Part shown: piece after piece, positions 9,701-18,249 of the stretch
How positions within the stretch are numbered: position 1 is the first letter of the stretch
Layout: every line of letters starts with the position of its first letter
From: JBDKJS01 sp039806065
GTDB taxonomy: Bacteria; Bacteroidota; Bacteroidia; AKYH767-A; 2013-40CM-41-45
DNA: 34,091 nt
Assembly: GCA_039806065.1 (NCBI GenBank)
Contig: JBDKJS010000035.1
Coordinates: 1-34,091 of the forward strand
Direction of reading: 5' to 3'
The notes under the pieces: generated by a model
Database searches by the model: none
What the model saw: the letters and a program-made list of their open reading frames with translations, nothing else
Told to the model about the DNA's origin: nothing
Position numbers and translations under genes: made by a program

Positions 9701-12700
9701 TTTTATATACAGTTGCGGGGCATTTTCAGGTTTCCATCAATTTTTTTCAGTACCATACGAGCAGGTTGTAACATGGAGTGATAGAGTAGGTAATAACCCT
9801 TGTAATAAGACAGCAACCGTAATCGGGAATTATAAAATTGGTGGAAGTGGGTACAATATTTTCCGTAATGAAATCAGAAGCCCTTTTATTAATAATCTCC
9901 TTCCAAGCTTCGAATTAAACCCTTCGGTACAGGCATTAACACTAGAGAGTATTTCGGATTATACAGTCTTACCCATCTACAATATAAACTGCTCTCCTAT
10001 TTTTGAGCAAACTTTGGTTAGCTCACCTTGCTCTGCCAACTGCCCTGCCTTTCCGTTAAATCAAATCATAAAAGATAATGATCCCGTTAGCCCATTTTGC
10101 AATAACTATCAATTATATTCTACTTCACCACTTCCAATTGGCGATGAAGATTTATCATTGGTACGTACCTATAATTACAGTATTAATTGCAGCACATTTA
10201 ACGCTACACCTATTGAATCAAATTGGGCAACGGGCGCCACAACACAAATGAATGGTTGTATTGCAACCTTACCTCCTGCATCACCTTTATTTGTTTTCAA
10301 CTCCCCAGTTACTTTAACCCCGGTACCCACCAATCAATCAAACCTAACCGGACCGTCAAGCAATCTGGCTGGAACATATAATCCCAATGACGGCACTTTA
10401 ACTTTTAATTTCAACCTTCAAAATGTTCCTGTTGCGCCAAATCCAGGCATCACCTTTAACAATGTGTGGATACAATTACCACAGGCACTTATCAATAACA
10501 TACAGCTTGGATCTACCATATTAATTTCAGCAGTAAATACTAACGGAATTACAATTACTGCTACGGATGCCGGCAGCGGCTACTATTCATTTGCTACACT
10601 TTTGCCTACTTCCGGTGCCAATCAATTAAATGTTTCTATAGTGTGTACGCTTGCATGCCAGGCATCTGGAACATACTCCAATACCTTAAATTTCGGTTGG
10701 ACCTGTAATGATAACTCCACTATAGCCACAAGTGTCTGCCAAAGCGGTAACTTTATTATCGAGTATGTAATTCCTGAAATATCAATTGTAGTTAATAAAT
10801 CTGGCACCAATTCCTTTAGTATTTGTAATACAGCCCAGCAAAACTTTACGGCTAACTTTGAAATATTTAATACCGCCTTAAGCAATTTAATTTTTAATGT
10901 GAATGTACCTTCAGGTATCGATCCTAACGCTGTAGCTATTGCATCTATTAACAATACTTTAGCGAACTGTACTTCAACCATTAGTGGTAATTTAATTAAC
11001 TTTTCATGCACCAATGCAGGGTCATTTACAGGAACGATTGAGGTAATATTTTCTTATCAAATTACTACACCTTGTTCTTCCATTAACGATTTTCCTTTAG
11101 TTACACTAAATGCCACCACTGCTTGCGGATCTTCACTAAGTGTTTTAGGATTGTATCCAGCCGTAACTTACAATGGCCCGTGGGATAATAATTGCAATTG
11201 CGGTTTTACTGCTTCTATTACCGGTCCTCAACTTTTTTGCACTAACCAAGGTGTGCAGTTAACCGCTATACCTAATGGCGGCACAGGGCCTTATTCTTAT
11301 GCTTGGAGTGGTGGTGGTGGGAGCACTGCCACATCTAATGTGCTGAATGCGAGTGGAACCAATACTTATACTTGTACGGTAACTGATGCCGGTGGGGTTA
11401 GTGCCACAGCGAGTTATACTATTACAGGCATTGCGGCTGCGAATTGTTGTGTGCCCTCCGATTTTACTTCAACTGATTTACATTTTGAAGCAAGCTCTCT
11501 GAGCCTGAACTCCGGCTTGCAGGCGATCAACAAAGTTACAAACACAAGCTTCAATGGTTTTGGTGGAATTATTGTTATTACCGGCACCATCACCATCGAT
11601 CAGGATTTTGAGTTTTATAATTGTGCTGATGTGAGGATGGCGCCCAATGCACAAATTATAGTGACCAATGGTCACACGTTGACAGTTACCAATAGTTATT
11701 TGCATGCATGTGCGAATAACTTGTGGTTGGGCATTGTGGCGCAACCGGGAGCTACTGTAGTCACACAAAGTACTACTGTAATAGAAGATGCCCTTAAAGC
11801 AATAGAAGTACAAGAAAACCTCACCTTGCATGCAGCAGTCAATAGCAATCTTACCACATTTAATAAAAATGAAACGGCCATTTATTTTAATGGCAGCTAT
11901 GGCCATTCAGATTTTAGCACGAGCCATATCACCGGCACTACTTTTACTTTATACAACCCTGTGCTGCCACCGTCTGGTGTAGTAGCCAGTAATAACGGAA
12001 TACTCATATCCAGGGGATACAATACCACCGGCCCTACGCTCACCATAGGCGGAACATCACTGCCAAACCAATTTGATGGTGGCAGCAATGGTATTCAAAT
12101 AAAAGAAAGCAATGTCAAAATAATAAATGCTAAATTTCTAAATAACAGGAAAGGAATTTTAATTAACACCCTCACCGATGCCACACCGCACCATGTAGTA
12201 ATAGGAGAAGCTAATTTAGGCAATATTTTTGAGGAGTGTATAGACTATGGAGTATGCATATATGCAGATAATGTGACGATATCAAACAATTGGTTTTTAA
12301 GGTGCCAGGCACCTATAGTAATCAATCAGTCAAGTGAACAATCGTACAATATAGAAGGCAATAATTTGCAACAGGCACGCTATGGAATAAACCTTGCTTA
12401 CAATAAAGACTTGCTGGTAAATATTAATTTTAATACTATTTCAACAGTAGCCAATGCACAAGGTCCGAACCCGTATCAGGGAGCAGCCATCAGAGCGTAT
12501 AATGCCAGCCCATGTACAGAGTTTACTATTTCCAATAATTATCTATCATCACAAACCACTAATGCCATCATAGCCAACAATGAATATACCGGACGGTTAA
12601 GGGTGATGAGTAATGTGATTATCAATAATTCCGGTGGCAGCACCCTACCCAACACCACGGGATATAACTGTATTAAGTTGGATGCCTGCGATGGTGCGGT

Positions 12701-14066
12701 GGTGTATTGCAATAATTTATCAAACTCCCAAGCTATCGATACTGATGGAAACGCTCCAAGGCTTAGCAGTAATGTAGCCATCAGCCAGAGTAAGGAGGTG
12801 GCCATAGATTGCAATGATTTAAATAACTCGCGTTTTGGGTTGAGTTATGTGGGCTTGTGCAATCAGAATAAGAATTTAATAACCGGCAATAATTTTAATG
12901 CTCTGAACTGTGGCATCTATCTGGGCTCAACCGGCCTTTTGGGAGCCAACTATGTAGAAGCCATTATCGATGATCAGTTAACCGATGCAAATGGTGTGCT
13001 GCCCAGCAACTTGTTTAATGGCATCAACGGCAACTTTACCACCGGTGGCATTTATAGAAAAGTAAATCCGGCTTCGGCTACAGCACAATTTCCACCAAAG
13101 TTTCATTACAGCCCCCTCTATCCCCTTACCTTCACCAGTTCCAGAAGCTCTCCGGTGGGAGTACTTTATGCTGCTATTATGCAAATTGAAGCAAGTGGTA
13201 CCTTGGGTGAGTGTGCTAATTGTGGCACAAGCAGCCCACCGGCTATTGATAGCAGCCATCAAAGCATGGAGGCAATAGCAGAGGCAGCATCAGAAAATGA
13301 CAATGGCAATTTGTTTACCGATGCAGTTATCAAATGGTTGTATCAAAAAGAATTGTATAAGACCTTGCTCAACGACAGTAATATTTTAGACAGCAGTGCT
13401 GCACTGGCTGCTTATTTTGAAGATTTGGAAAATACCGATCTGGCAAAGATGGCCGAGGTAGAACAACTGGAAGCTGCACTGCGCGACACAGTTGCAGCAT
13501 TAGACAGTATTACAAAAGTCTTAAAAAAACAACAAATACAATTTTTGCTCGATGCCATGGCAGCCGGCAATATGATCACCTGGAATGAAAAGCGGGTGAA
13601 TGAGATTTTCTATGAAAAAATAGAGAAGGGATTGCCCATGAGCAGTGAAGAAGCAAGTGACATTACCGGCATAGCCCACCAATGCCCCCACAAGGCGGGC
13701 AAGGCGGTTTACAAGGCGCGTGGCATCTATGCCAAAATAGATCCGGTAGCTTATTTTGATGATGGTGCCCTGTGCAACACAAGCAGTAGTGCACGGCAGC
13801 AGCAGGCAGGCACAGATCATTTGTTTATAAAGCTAATGCCCAACCCTGCAAGCACCAATGTAGCCATACTACTCAGCGAAACAGACATCAGCATGGCCAA
13901 TGTTTATTTATTTGATGCCACCGGCAAACAAGTGCTGCGCAAGCGCATACAGAATAATGAAGGGAACAACAGCATCAATGTAAGCATGCTTACAAGCGGC
14001 CAGTACTATTGTAAAGTGGAAGTAAATGGAAATACCTATTATCAATCCTTAACCATTGTAAGATGA
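6732..14066 (+). CDS. Giant secreted surface protein: beta domains, PKD-like domain, beta-helix, T9SS sorting signal
   Basis: This is a 2444-residue secreted protein. Residues 1-24 form a signal peptide. Residues about 25-1490 are asparagine-, threonine- and cysteine-rich beta sequence with repeated blocks, similar in style to the DUF11-like surface domains of Bacteroidota. Residues about 1490-1570 form a PKD/SprB-like domain (GTGPYSYAWSGG, TYTCTVTDAGG). Residues about 1577-2080 look like a right-handed parallel beta-helix, with recurrent NGIQIKESNVKIINAKF-type coils. A helical charged segment follows (about 2177-2330) with the motif CPHKAGKAVYKARGIY. Residues about 2362-2444 are a type A T9SS sorting domain (LMPNPAST to SLTIVR), so the protein should cross the outer membrane and be anchored or released there. 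Adhesion or polysaccharide contact is plausible; no catalytic residues could be assigned. It overlaps the next gene by ATGA. Confidence 0.85.
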   Translation: MKLITSASLLLLVLLIFASDLASGQTFGISRLHSGVSIPRCGIERYAITITNIQNLTQITVPCTLDLSGNNRLQYAGNLVLSGCSANISASNDINNPAFEITNITPSCSQVQFSFDANLNCNANLNTLQINTVLGNQPPYLAFCVTSFQSFSFIETTLNFNNNVAQGETFLISKTCTTNQAIDLNRTFLFFKYHLTSNDIVITNLEIKTGSDILYSSASYQVNDYIQLTNSNVITLVQGSAIEIAITCKVTGCPSGSAINGTASLAATCNPDLPHPPNPICQELTFATDNFPAAPFQNSIKINRIIPASNCTTLYNENQCFSSSTYYKFEIENKGSVVYKNAKIILEQNNTGFIYDLTQIKNYSITCITCAGSQCATPTNQTILKSDLYVGGSAPGYLANQSPPYIARTEYSIDPQTCTDGLVLYPGDKYEIEFTADHICPQTMDGITENFSFFSQAITINSWRLFLTCIDQCGTTRTSLPDCNTDIITNNTGPHQISNYLLDLSLNDLSLQQFFLPTVAGMTASAPGVLPNNVSFVNFEVENQFFRGSNFAAINGDYMTDAQGNINGVLKVRFIIDNTLALNNSSTILPSFSTTINLISTIPNGSSTTLTSNSCTTFTCNGTSRTYDFDFPFNQNNFVNFESFCQFMNYAITNFKLAPVCGIPNQCGADDLDAQYLIQTFLSPNSNGGNACPDCFIPLSQVGGTVNVRCPGCATPGLQVDEASLRRAPGSYGLVDNYTSGADDGRAALDQNNNTIVANQNTPRVIPFRSIPGDVLNFSSTARFTQGAYSLNDLEAYWQTNSIGTPLVNDLTRVYFMINIPDGDVYGVNYLTNSVSCSLQVSPQNTTASGQFIINHTSITIEEINSNSTSGTKILMGYFDWEDFPSLPNDFQFYSGGSGNEPDRISVNLQLKVCNNPTTTSAGRINFDPDLNKSSSDQFDVLMFLGNDQYSIGGLSNINLSNHDINEYFLNQEQFATDQNGGNINAMQPGFIYSCGAFSGFHQFFSVPYEQVVTWSDRVGNNPCNKTATVIGNYKIGGSGYNIFRNEIRSPFINNLLPSFELNPSVQALTLESISDYTVLPIYNINCSPIFEQTLVSSPCSANCPAFPLNQIIKDNDPVSPFCNNYQLYSTSPLPIGDEDLSLVRTYNYSINCSTFNATPIESNWATGATTQMNGCIATLPPASPLFVFNSPVTLTPVPTNQSNLTGPSSNLAGTYNPNDGTLTFNFNLQNVPVAPNPGITFNNVWIQLPQALINNIQLGSTILISAVNTNGITITATDAGSGYYSFATLLPTSGANQLNVSIVCTLACQASGTYSNTLNFGWTCNDNSTIATSVCQSGNFIIEYVIPEISIVVNKSGTNSFSICNTAQQNFTANFEIFNTALSNLIFNVNVPSGIDPNAVAIASINNTLANCTSTISGNLINFSCTNAGSFTGTIEVIFSYQITTPCSSINDFPLVTLNATTACGSSLSVLGLYPAVTYNGPWDNNCNCGFTASITGPQLFCTNQGVQLTAIPNGGTGPYSYAWSGGGGSTATSNVLNASGTNTYTCTVTDAGGVSATASYTITGIAAANCCVPSDFTSTDLHFEASSLSLNSGLQAINKVTNTSFNGFGGIIVITGTITIDQDFEFYNCADVRMAPNAQIIVTNGHTLTVTNSYLHACANNLWLGIVAQPGATVVTQSTTVIEDALKAIEVQENLTLHAAVNSNLTTFNKNETAIYFNGSYGHSDFSTSHITGTTFTLYNPVLPPSGVVASNNGILISRGYNTTGPTLTIGGTSLPNQFDGGSNGIQIKESNVKIINAKFLNNRKGILINTLTDATPHHVVIGEANLGNIFEECIDYGVCIYADNVTISNNWFLRCQAPIVINQSSEQSYNIEGNNLQQARYGINLAYNKDLLVNINFNTISTVANAQGPNPYQGAAIRAYNASPCTEFTISNNYLSSQTTNAIIANNEYTGRLRVMSNVIINNSGGSTLPNTTGYNCIKLDACDGAVVYCNNLSNSQAIDTDGNAPRLSSNVAISQSKEVAIDCNDLNNSRFGLSYVGLCNQNKNLITGNNFNALNCGIYLGSTGLLGANYVEAIIDDQLTDANGVLPSNLFNGINGNFTTGGIYRKVNPASATAQFPPKFHYSPLYPLTFTSSRSSPVGVLYAAIMQIEASGTLGECANCGTSSPPAIDSSHQSMEAIAEAASENDNGNLFTDAVIKWLYQKELYKTLLNDSNILDSSAALAAYFEDLENTDLAKMAEVEQLEAALRDTVAALDSITKVLKKQQIQFLLDAMAAGNMITWNEKRVNEIFYEKIEKGLPMSSEEASDITGIAHQCPHKAGKAVYKARGIYAKIDPVAYFDDGALCNTSSSARQQQAGTDHLFIKLMPNPASTNVAILLSETDISMANVYLFDATGKQVLRKRIQNNEGNNSINVSMLTSGQYYCKVEVNGNTYYQSLTIVR

Positions 14067-15607
14067 AAAAATATAGCCTATTAATACTCGCATTTTTTAG
14101 CTACACCAATGGATTTGCTCAACATGATTGGATTTGGCAATTAAGTTATAAAAGTACCAATCCCTACCCAAAATGTTTTTTAGATTATTCAAATGGATCA
14201 CCTGACACGAGTTCTGTAATGAGGTATATCGGATTTTTTATTTCTAGTGGGTCACAATCTGATTCAAATGGCAACTACATTTTTTCATCCAATGGTCAAT
14301 TTATCAGCAATGCTGTTCACGATACCATGATGAACAGCCTGGGCTTTAACCCATGTTATGAAACCGATGTTTACTATCCTTGGAATGAAGGTTGCGCCTC
14401 CACGCAGGGCTTATTAACCCTTCCGCATCCCGATCCAGATAGCAGCCATTTGTATTATCTGTTTCATGAATGTACCGATACTGCTACGGTCAATGGCAAT
14501 TTAGATGGCATGCCCTTTTCCTTGCGCTACTCTGTGATTGATATGAATTTAGGTGGGGGATTGGGTGGTGTTGATGTCAATAGAAAAACGGTGGTGCTGG
14601 TGGACGATACTTTAATAAAAGGAAGGATCACAGCTACCAAACATGCCAATGGCAGAGACTGGTGGGTGGTGAAACATAAATACTTTAGCGATATTTACTA
14701 CATCAGCCTGCTCACCCCACAAGGCATTACGGTGGACACTCAAAAGATAGGAGCACTACTTCCGCAAGTGGGTGGCAATCCACTTGGTGATTATGATTTG
14801 TATGGCATGGCGGGCTTTAGCCCGCAGGGCGAAAAGTATGCGCAGGTAAGCGCAATCAATGAAATGGAATACATGGAGTTTGATAGGTGCACCGGCAGGT
14901 TTAGCAATGCACAAACCATTTACATCCCTGATAGCTTGGGAATATTCGGTAGTACCGGGTTAGCGTTCAGCCCAAGCGGTAGATTTTTATACGTGATAAG
15001 TTTATACCGTATCTGGCAGTTTGATACCTGGGCGCCTGATTTGTCGGCTTCGAGATTGACAGTGGCTGATTATGATGGATTTGTGTGGTTTGTGGAAACT
15101 ACCTTTTTTCTACCTCAATTGGCACCTGATGGTAAAATTTATATCTCTACTTTTCATGGGACAAAATATATGCATGTTATTAATGAACCGGATAGTTTTG
15201 GATTGGCCTGTAACATCACCCAACATTCTTTAATCATTAGAGAACCAATTACAAGCAACAGCACAGTACCCAACTTCGTCAACTACAACTTGGGTGCAGA
15301 CACCAATAGCATTTGCGATAGTTTGCATGTAGGTTACAGTGAGCAGCAAAATAGTATAACTGTTTTAAAGGTTTGGCCTAACCCTGCAAGTGATGTTTTG
15401 AGTGTGGGCTATCACTTGCCAGAGGGCAAAACAGGCTGGATAAAACTTTACCACACCGATGGCAAGCTGCTACAACAAGTTGCATTGAGCAGTTACAGCA
15501 CTTTGCAGCATTTGGATGTGAGCGGGCTGGCCAATGGCATTTACTTGGTGAGTATAGAGAGTGGGGGGAAGCGGAAGAGTGTGCGGGTGGCGAAAATCAA
15601 ATTGTAA
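14063..15607 (+). CDS. Secreted beta-propeller-like protein with T9SS sorting domain
   Basis: This protein of 514 residues has a signal peptide (MKKYSLLILAFFSYTNGFAQ). Its middle contains blade-like repeats: GFSPQGEKYAQVS, GLAFSPSGRFLYVISLYRIWQFD and QLAPDGKIYISTFHG, as in WD40-like propellers of Bacteroidota. It ends in a type A T9SS domain (about 437-514, VWPNPASDVLSVGYHLP to RVAKIKL). The ATG overlaps the stop of the giant protein gene (ATGA at 14063-14066), which points to translational coupling and one transcript. The two products may work together at the cell surface, the propeller perhaps as a binding partner (inference). No enzyme motif is visible. No clear terminator follows. Confidence 0.85.
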   Translation: MKKYSLLILAFFSYTNGFAQHDWIWQLSYKSTNPYPKCFLDYSNGSPDTSSVMRYIGFFISSGSQSDSNGNYIFSSNGQFISNAVHDTMMNSLGFNPCYETDVYYPWNEGCASTQGLLTLPHPDPDSSHLYYLFHECTDTATVNGNLDGMPFSLRYSVIDMNLGGGLGGVDVNRKTVVLVDDTLIKGRITATKHANGRDWWVVKHKYFSDIYYISLLTPQGITVDTQKIGALLPQVGGNPLGDYDLYGMAGFSPQGEKYAQVSAINEMEYMEFDRCTGRFSNAQTIYIPDSLGIFGSTGLAFSPSGRFLYVISLYRIWQFDTWAPDLSASRLTVADYDGFVWFVETTFFLPQLAPDGKIYISTFHGTKYMHVINEPDSFGLACNITQHSLIIREPITSNSTVPNFVNYNLGADTNSICDSLHVGYSEQQNSITVLKVWPNPASDVLSVGYHLPEGKTGWIKLYHTDGKLLQQVALSSYSTLQHLDVSGLANGIYLVSIESGGKRKSVRVAKIKL

Positions 15608-16183
15608 ATGGTAAAAGGGACAGTCAATTCAACATGAACTTCCCTTGTTCTAAATTATCAGTAACGATTAACCAATTAATATTCACTTCCACATCATGAA
15701 ACAAAAACACCACAAGGAGCAGCGCGCGTAAGCCACTACAAAATGCGGAGCTGCTTTGGCGGGCAGGCCATCATTTTGTCTAGCCTTCTGCACCACTTTT
15801 GGAGCTGAAAAAGTTGCAAAAAAACAAGGCTTGACAGTAGCTGTGGCGAGCATATCTGAATTTAATTGTATAGATCTGCTAGTTTATTAATGATTGATTA
15901 AAATTATTTGTTTTTATTCAACTTGTGAAAGGGCTTTGCTAAAGAATTGGAGATGCGAAAAAAAATAGTTTATGCTATAATTATTTAATAGAAGTAGTTT
16001 GCATAAATAGGATTATCCAGATAGATGCAGTGGCGATGAATAGGGGTCCGGGGTGAGCGGATTAGCTGCCGCCAATTTTTTTTTGGTGGCACTATGAGCG
16101 AACACCGGCACTGCTGCTGATCAGGGGCGGTGGTGGTGATACCGCCCTAAAAAATGATATGTGATAGTATGAGGTAGATGGTT
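15608..16183. other. Non-coding gap with inverted repeats and GC-rich hairpins
   Basis: About 600 bases without a convincing gene. It holds an 8-base inverted repeat ACAAAATG/CATTTTGT (15738-15745 and 15772-15779) around a GC-rich core. A stem-loop at 16067-16091 has arms TGCCGCCAA and TTGGTGGCA around a loop of seven T. Another stem-loop at 16124-16148 has arms GGGCGGT and ACCGCCC. The part 15840-16020 is plain AT-rich sequence. No tRNA, no insertion sequence ends and no clean terminator for the preceding gene were found. Confidence 0.5.
16067..16148. repeat. GC-rich double stem-loop element
   Basis: Two stem-loops lie close together: a 9-bp stem with one G-U pair at 16067-16091, and a 7-8-bp stem at 16124-16148. 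Between them is GCACTGCTGC (16108-16117), which also occurs in inverted orientation in the element after sufD (6509-6518). Both elements also carry a run of exactly nine T. They may be diverged copies of one palindromic repeat family, but the shared word is short. Confidence 0.35.
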
Positions 16184-16191
16184 TATCTTTA
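16184..16191 (+). promoter_or_regulatory. Probable -7 box of the HAF-repeat protein gene
   Basis: TATCTTTA differs from TAnnTTTG only in the last base and lies 24 bases before the ATG at 16216. No convincing -33 element is seen. Confidence 0.45.
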
Positions 16192-16215
16192 GCAAAATTT
16201 TAAAAACCAAAAGTT

Positions 16216-17523
16216 ATGAAGTTATTTTACGCATTGAAGCGAACATGGTGTTTGCTGTTTTTTGTTCTGTCGATTTATGGTTCTGTTAAGGGGCAGGTAG
16301 AGTTTAGGTACTTTTCTAATTTCGGTACGGCCATGACGGATATTAACGATTCAGGAGTGGCGGTAATGGGTGGTGCGGTTTATTATTATACCGCAGATAC
16401 TATTATACTGATGGATACTGGCATATCGCAATTGAATTCGATTAACAATAATGGTGATTTGGCAGGATTGATGCCTATAACCATTAATGGGCAACAAAAT
16501 TACCAAGCGGCTTATAAGAAGAACGGAGTTTGGTATCCGGTGGGTGTGATGGCCAATGCGACACAAGACGCTGCGGTATCGGTTTACCAGATTTCGGAAG
16601 ATGGTAATTACATAGCTGGACAGAGTTCGCCCGACTGTTGTGATTTTCAGGCGTTTCTTTACAACATAGGAACGGGTACGCTAGAAACATTGGATGATTC
16701 GGCAAATGAGTATGGGGCCGGCTACTGTGTGAATAATAGTGGTGTGGTGGGAGGATGGTATGATCCGCAGCCGCAGGGTACGCTAAGGGTTCCTGCTGTG
16801 ATGACTACGGGATCAGTGGTAACGAATGTACCACCGGGTCCGCTGCCGATGTTTGGCGGGCAGGTTTCGGCTATCAGTAATAATAATGTGATAGTGGGTG
16901 ATATTGATAACGTGCCCATGATTTATGATCAAACCACAGGTACTGCTACTACTTTTCCGGTGCCAGCTCCTTATCAAACGGGTACATTTACCAGTGTGTC
17001 TGAAACGGGAGTGGCGGTAGGCTATTATCAGATTTTTGATTTTGGAACCATTACACGTGATGCGATTATTTATCATCCCAGCTTAGGGAGTGCGCCACTT
17101 TTTTTAAAGGATGTGTTGCTCACTTTGGGTGTAACGGTGAATACACCTGATGGGCTGTTGGGTACGGCTATAGCCATATCGCCCGATGGCAATTTTATAT
17201 GTGGATGGGAAAATGCGCAGTTCTTTTTTGCCAAGGGTTGGGTAATTAATTTGGATGATGCATTGGTACTGGGTGCACCAGGCCTGGATGCTAGTGCAGG
17301 TGTGTTGGTAAGACCTAACCCAAGTACAGGTATTTTTTCTTTTGCGCCTATGAGGGGTAATGATGCGGTGGATGCAATAAGTGTGTACAATGCGCAAGGC
17401 AAGCTGGTGATTCAGGTATCTGGAGCATCCATTGATGTAACAGAGCAGGCACCAGGCTTTTATTATTATATGGCTACCAGTAAGGGAGGCAAGCAGTATA
17501 GTGGTAAATTAATGAAACAATAA
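16216..17523 (+). CDS. Secreted HAF-repeat protein with T9SS sorting domain
   Basis: This protein of 435 residues has a signal peptide (cleavage near SVKGQ) and a C-terminal type A T9SS domain (about 365-435, VRPNPSTGIFSF to SGKLMKQ). The body is a series of short repeats of the kind INDSGVAVMGG, ISEDGNYIAGQ, VNNSGVVGGWY, ISNNNVIVGDI, VSETGVAVGYY and ISPDGNFICGW. This is the pattern of the extracellular HAF-repeat family, which is thought to fold as a propeller. Function is unknown for the family. It stands alone between a hairpin-rich gap and a strong terminator, so it is probably monocistronic. Confidence 0.82.
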   Translation: MKLFYALKRTWCLLFFVLSIYGSVKGQVEFRYFSNFGTAMTDINDSGVAVMGGAVYYYTADTIILMDTGISQLNSINNNGDLAGLMPITINGQQNYQAAYKKNGVWYPVGVMANATQDAAVSVYQISEDGNYIAGQSSPDCCDFQAFLYNIGTGTLETLDDSANEYGAGYCVNNSGVVGGWYDPQPQGTLRVPAVMTTGSVVTNVPPGPLPMFGGQVSAISNNNVIVGDIDNVPMIYDQTTGTATTFPVPAPYQTGTFTSVSETGVAVGYYQIFDFGTITRDAIIYHPSLGSAPLFLKDVLLTLGVTVNTPDGLLGTAIAISPDGNFICGWENAQFFFAKGWVINLDDALVLGAPGLDASAGVLVRPNPSTGIFSFAPMRGNDAVDAISVYNAQGKLVIQVSGASIDVTEQAPGFYYYMATSKGGKQYSGKLMKQ

Positions 17524-17548
17524 TACCTTTTAAAGGTAAGGAATAAAA

Positions 17549-17584
17549 AAAAAGGGTATTAGCCAATTGGTTAATACCCTTTTT
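17549..17584. terminator. Bidirectional intrinsic terminator
   Basis: A near-perfect 36-base palindrome has arms AAAAAGGGTATTA (17549-17561) and TAATACCCTTTTT (17572-17584), and its centre GCCAATTGGT can also pair. The A-run on the left and T-run on the right let it work in both directions, ending the HAF-repeat gene and the convergent superoxide dismutase transcript. Confidence 0.93.
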
Positions 17585-17607
17585 AGTATTGGGTAATGAG
17601 TAAGTGC

Positions 17608-18213
17608 TTATTTAGCCACTTGGTAAAGTTCATTTACCTTGTCCCAATTTACCACGTTCCAAAAGGCGGAGATATAATCAGGTCTGCGATTTTGGTAGTG
17701 TAAATAATAAGCATGTTCCCAAACATCGAGACCCAGTATTGGGGTGCCTTGAGAATCGGGAGCGAGATCCATTAAAGGATTGTCTTGATTGGGTGTGCTG
17801 GTGATGGAAATTTTTCCATTGACGGCAATGAGCCAAGCCCAACCACTGCCGAAGCGGGTGGTGGCAGCGGTAGCAAATTGTTTTTTAAATTCATCAAAAC
17901 TACCAAAAGTGGCATTGATGGCATCGTTTAAAACTCCTGATGGGCTTCCACCTTTGCCAGGGGCGAGGGTGTTCCAGAAGAGGGAATGGTTGAAATGGCC
18001 GCCACCATTGTTGCGAATGGCGGGCGAAAATTTAGAGATGTTTTTGCAGATGGTTTCAATGTCCATTTTTTCGGCTTCGGTACCGGTGATGGCATTGTTC
18101 AAGTTGGTTACATAAGCTTGATGGTGTTTGCCATGATGAATTTCCATGGTGCGTGAATCGATGTGGGGTTCTAGGGCATTGAGTGCATAGGGAAGGGTAG
18201 GTAGTTGAAACAT
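17608..18213 (-). CDS. sodA: Superoxide dismutase, Mn-type (Fe/Mn family)
   Basis: This enzyme turns superoxide into oxygen and hydrogen peroxide in the cytoplasm. The 201-residue protein has all four metal ligands: H26 (MEIHHGKHH), H76 (HFNHSLFW), D163 and H167 (DVWEHAYYLHY). A glycine in NNGGGHFNH together with Q143 in NQDNP is the arrangement of manganese enzymes; iron enzymes carry the key glutamine near the second histidine instead. A cambialistic enzyme is still possible. There is no signal peptide. It lies 36 bases after the CoA-transferase gene, and its transcript ends at the shared terminator. Confidence 0.95.
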   Translation of the reverse strand: MFQLPTLPYALNALEPHIDSRTMEIHHGKHHQAYVTNLNNAITGTEAEKMDIETICKNISKFSPAIRNNGGGHFNHSLFWNTLAPGKGGSPSGVLNDAINATFGSFDEFKKQFATAATTRFGSGWAWLIAVNGKISITSTPNQDNPLMDLAPDSQGTPILGLDVWEHAYYLHYQNRRPDYISAFWNVVNWDKVNELYQVAK

Positions 18214-18249
18214 AATATTTGGTTGTTTATAAAATTATAATAATAGTGA

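Noticed and set aside
11478..11906. A 142-residue open frame on the minus strand inside the giant surface-protein gene (and several smaller ones there).
   Set aside because: The plus-strand frame is continuous for 2444 codons with clear domains. The antisense frame has low-complexity, non-family-like sequence and no promoter, so it is a shadow frame.
15696..15731. A tiny ATG frame (11 codons, MKQKHHKEQRA) in the gap after the propeller gene.
   Set aside because: Too short, with no conserved feature or promoter box to support it as a leader peptide.
15732..15893. An open reading stretch of about 53 codons downstream of the propeller protein gene.
   Set aside because: It has no start codon in a sensible place, follows an in-frame stop, and shows no recognisable protein family.
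17073..17402. Minus-strand open frames over the HAF-repeat gene.
   Set aside because: They are shadows of a gene with signal peptide, repeats and sorting domain on the plus strand.
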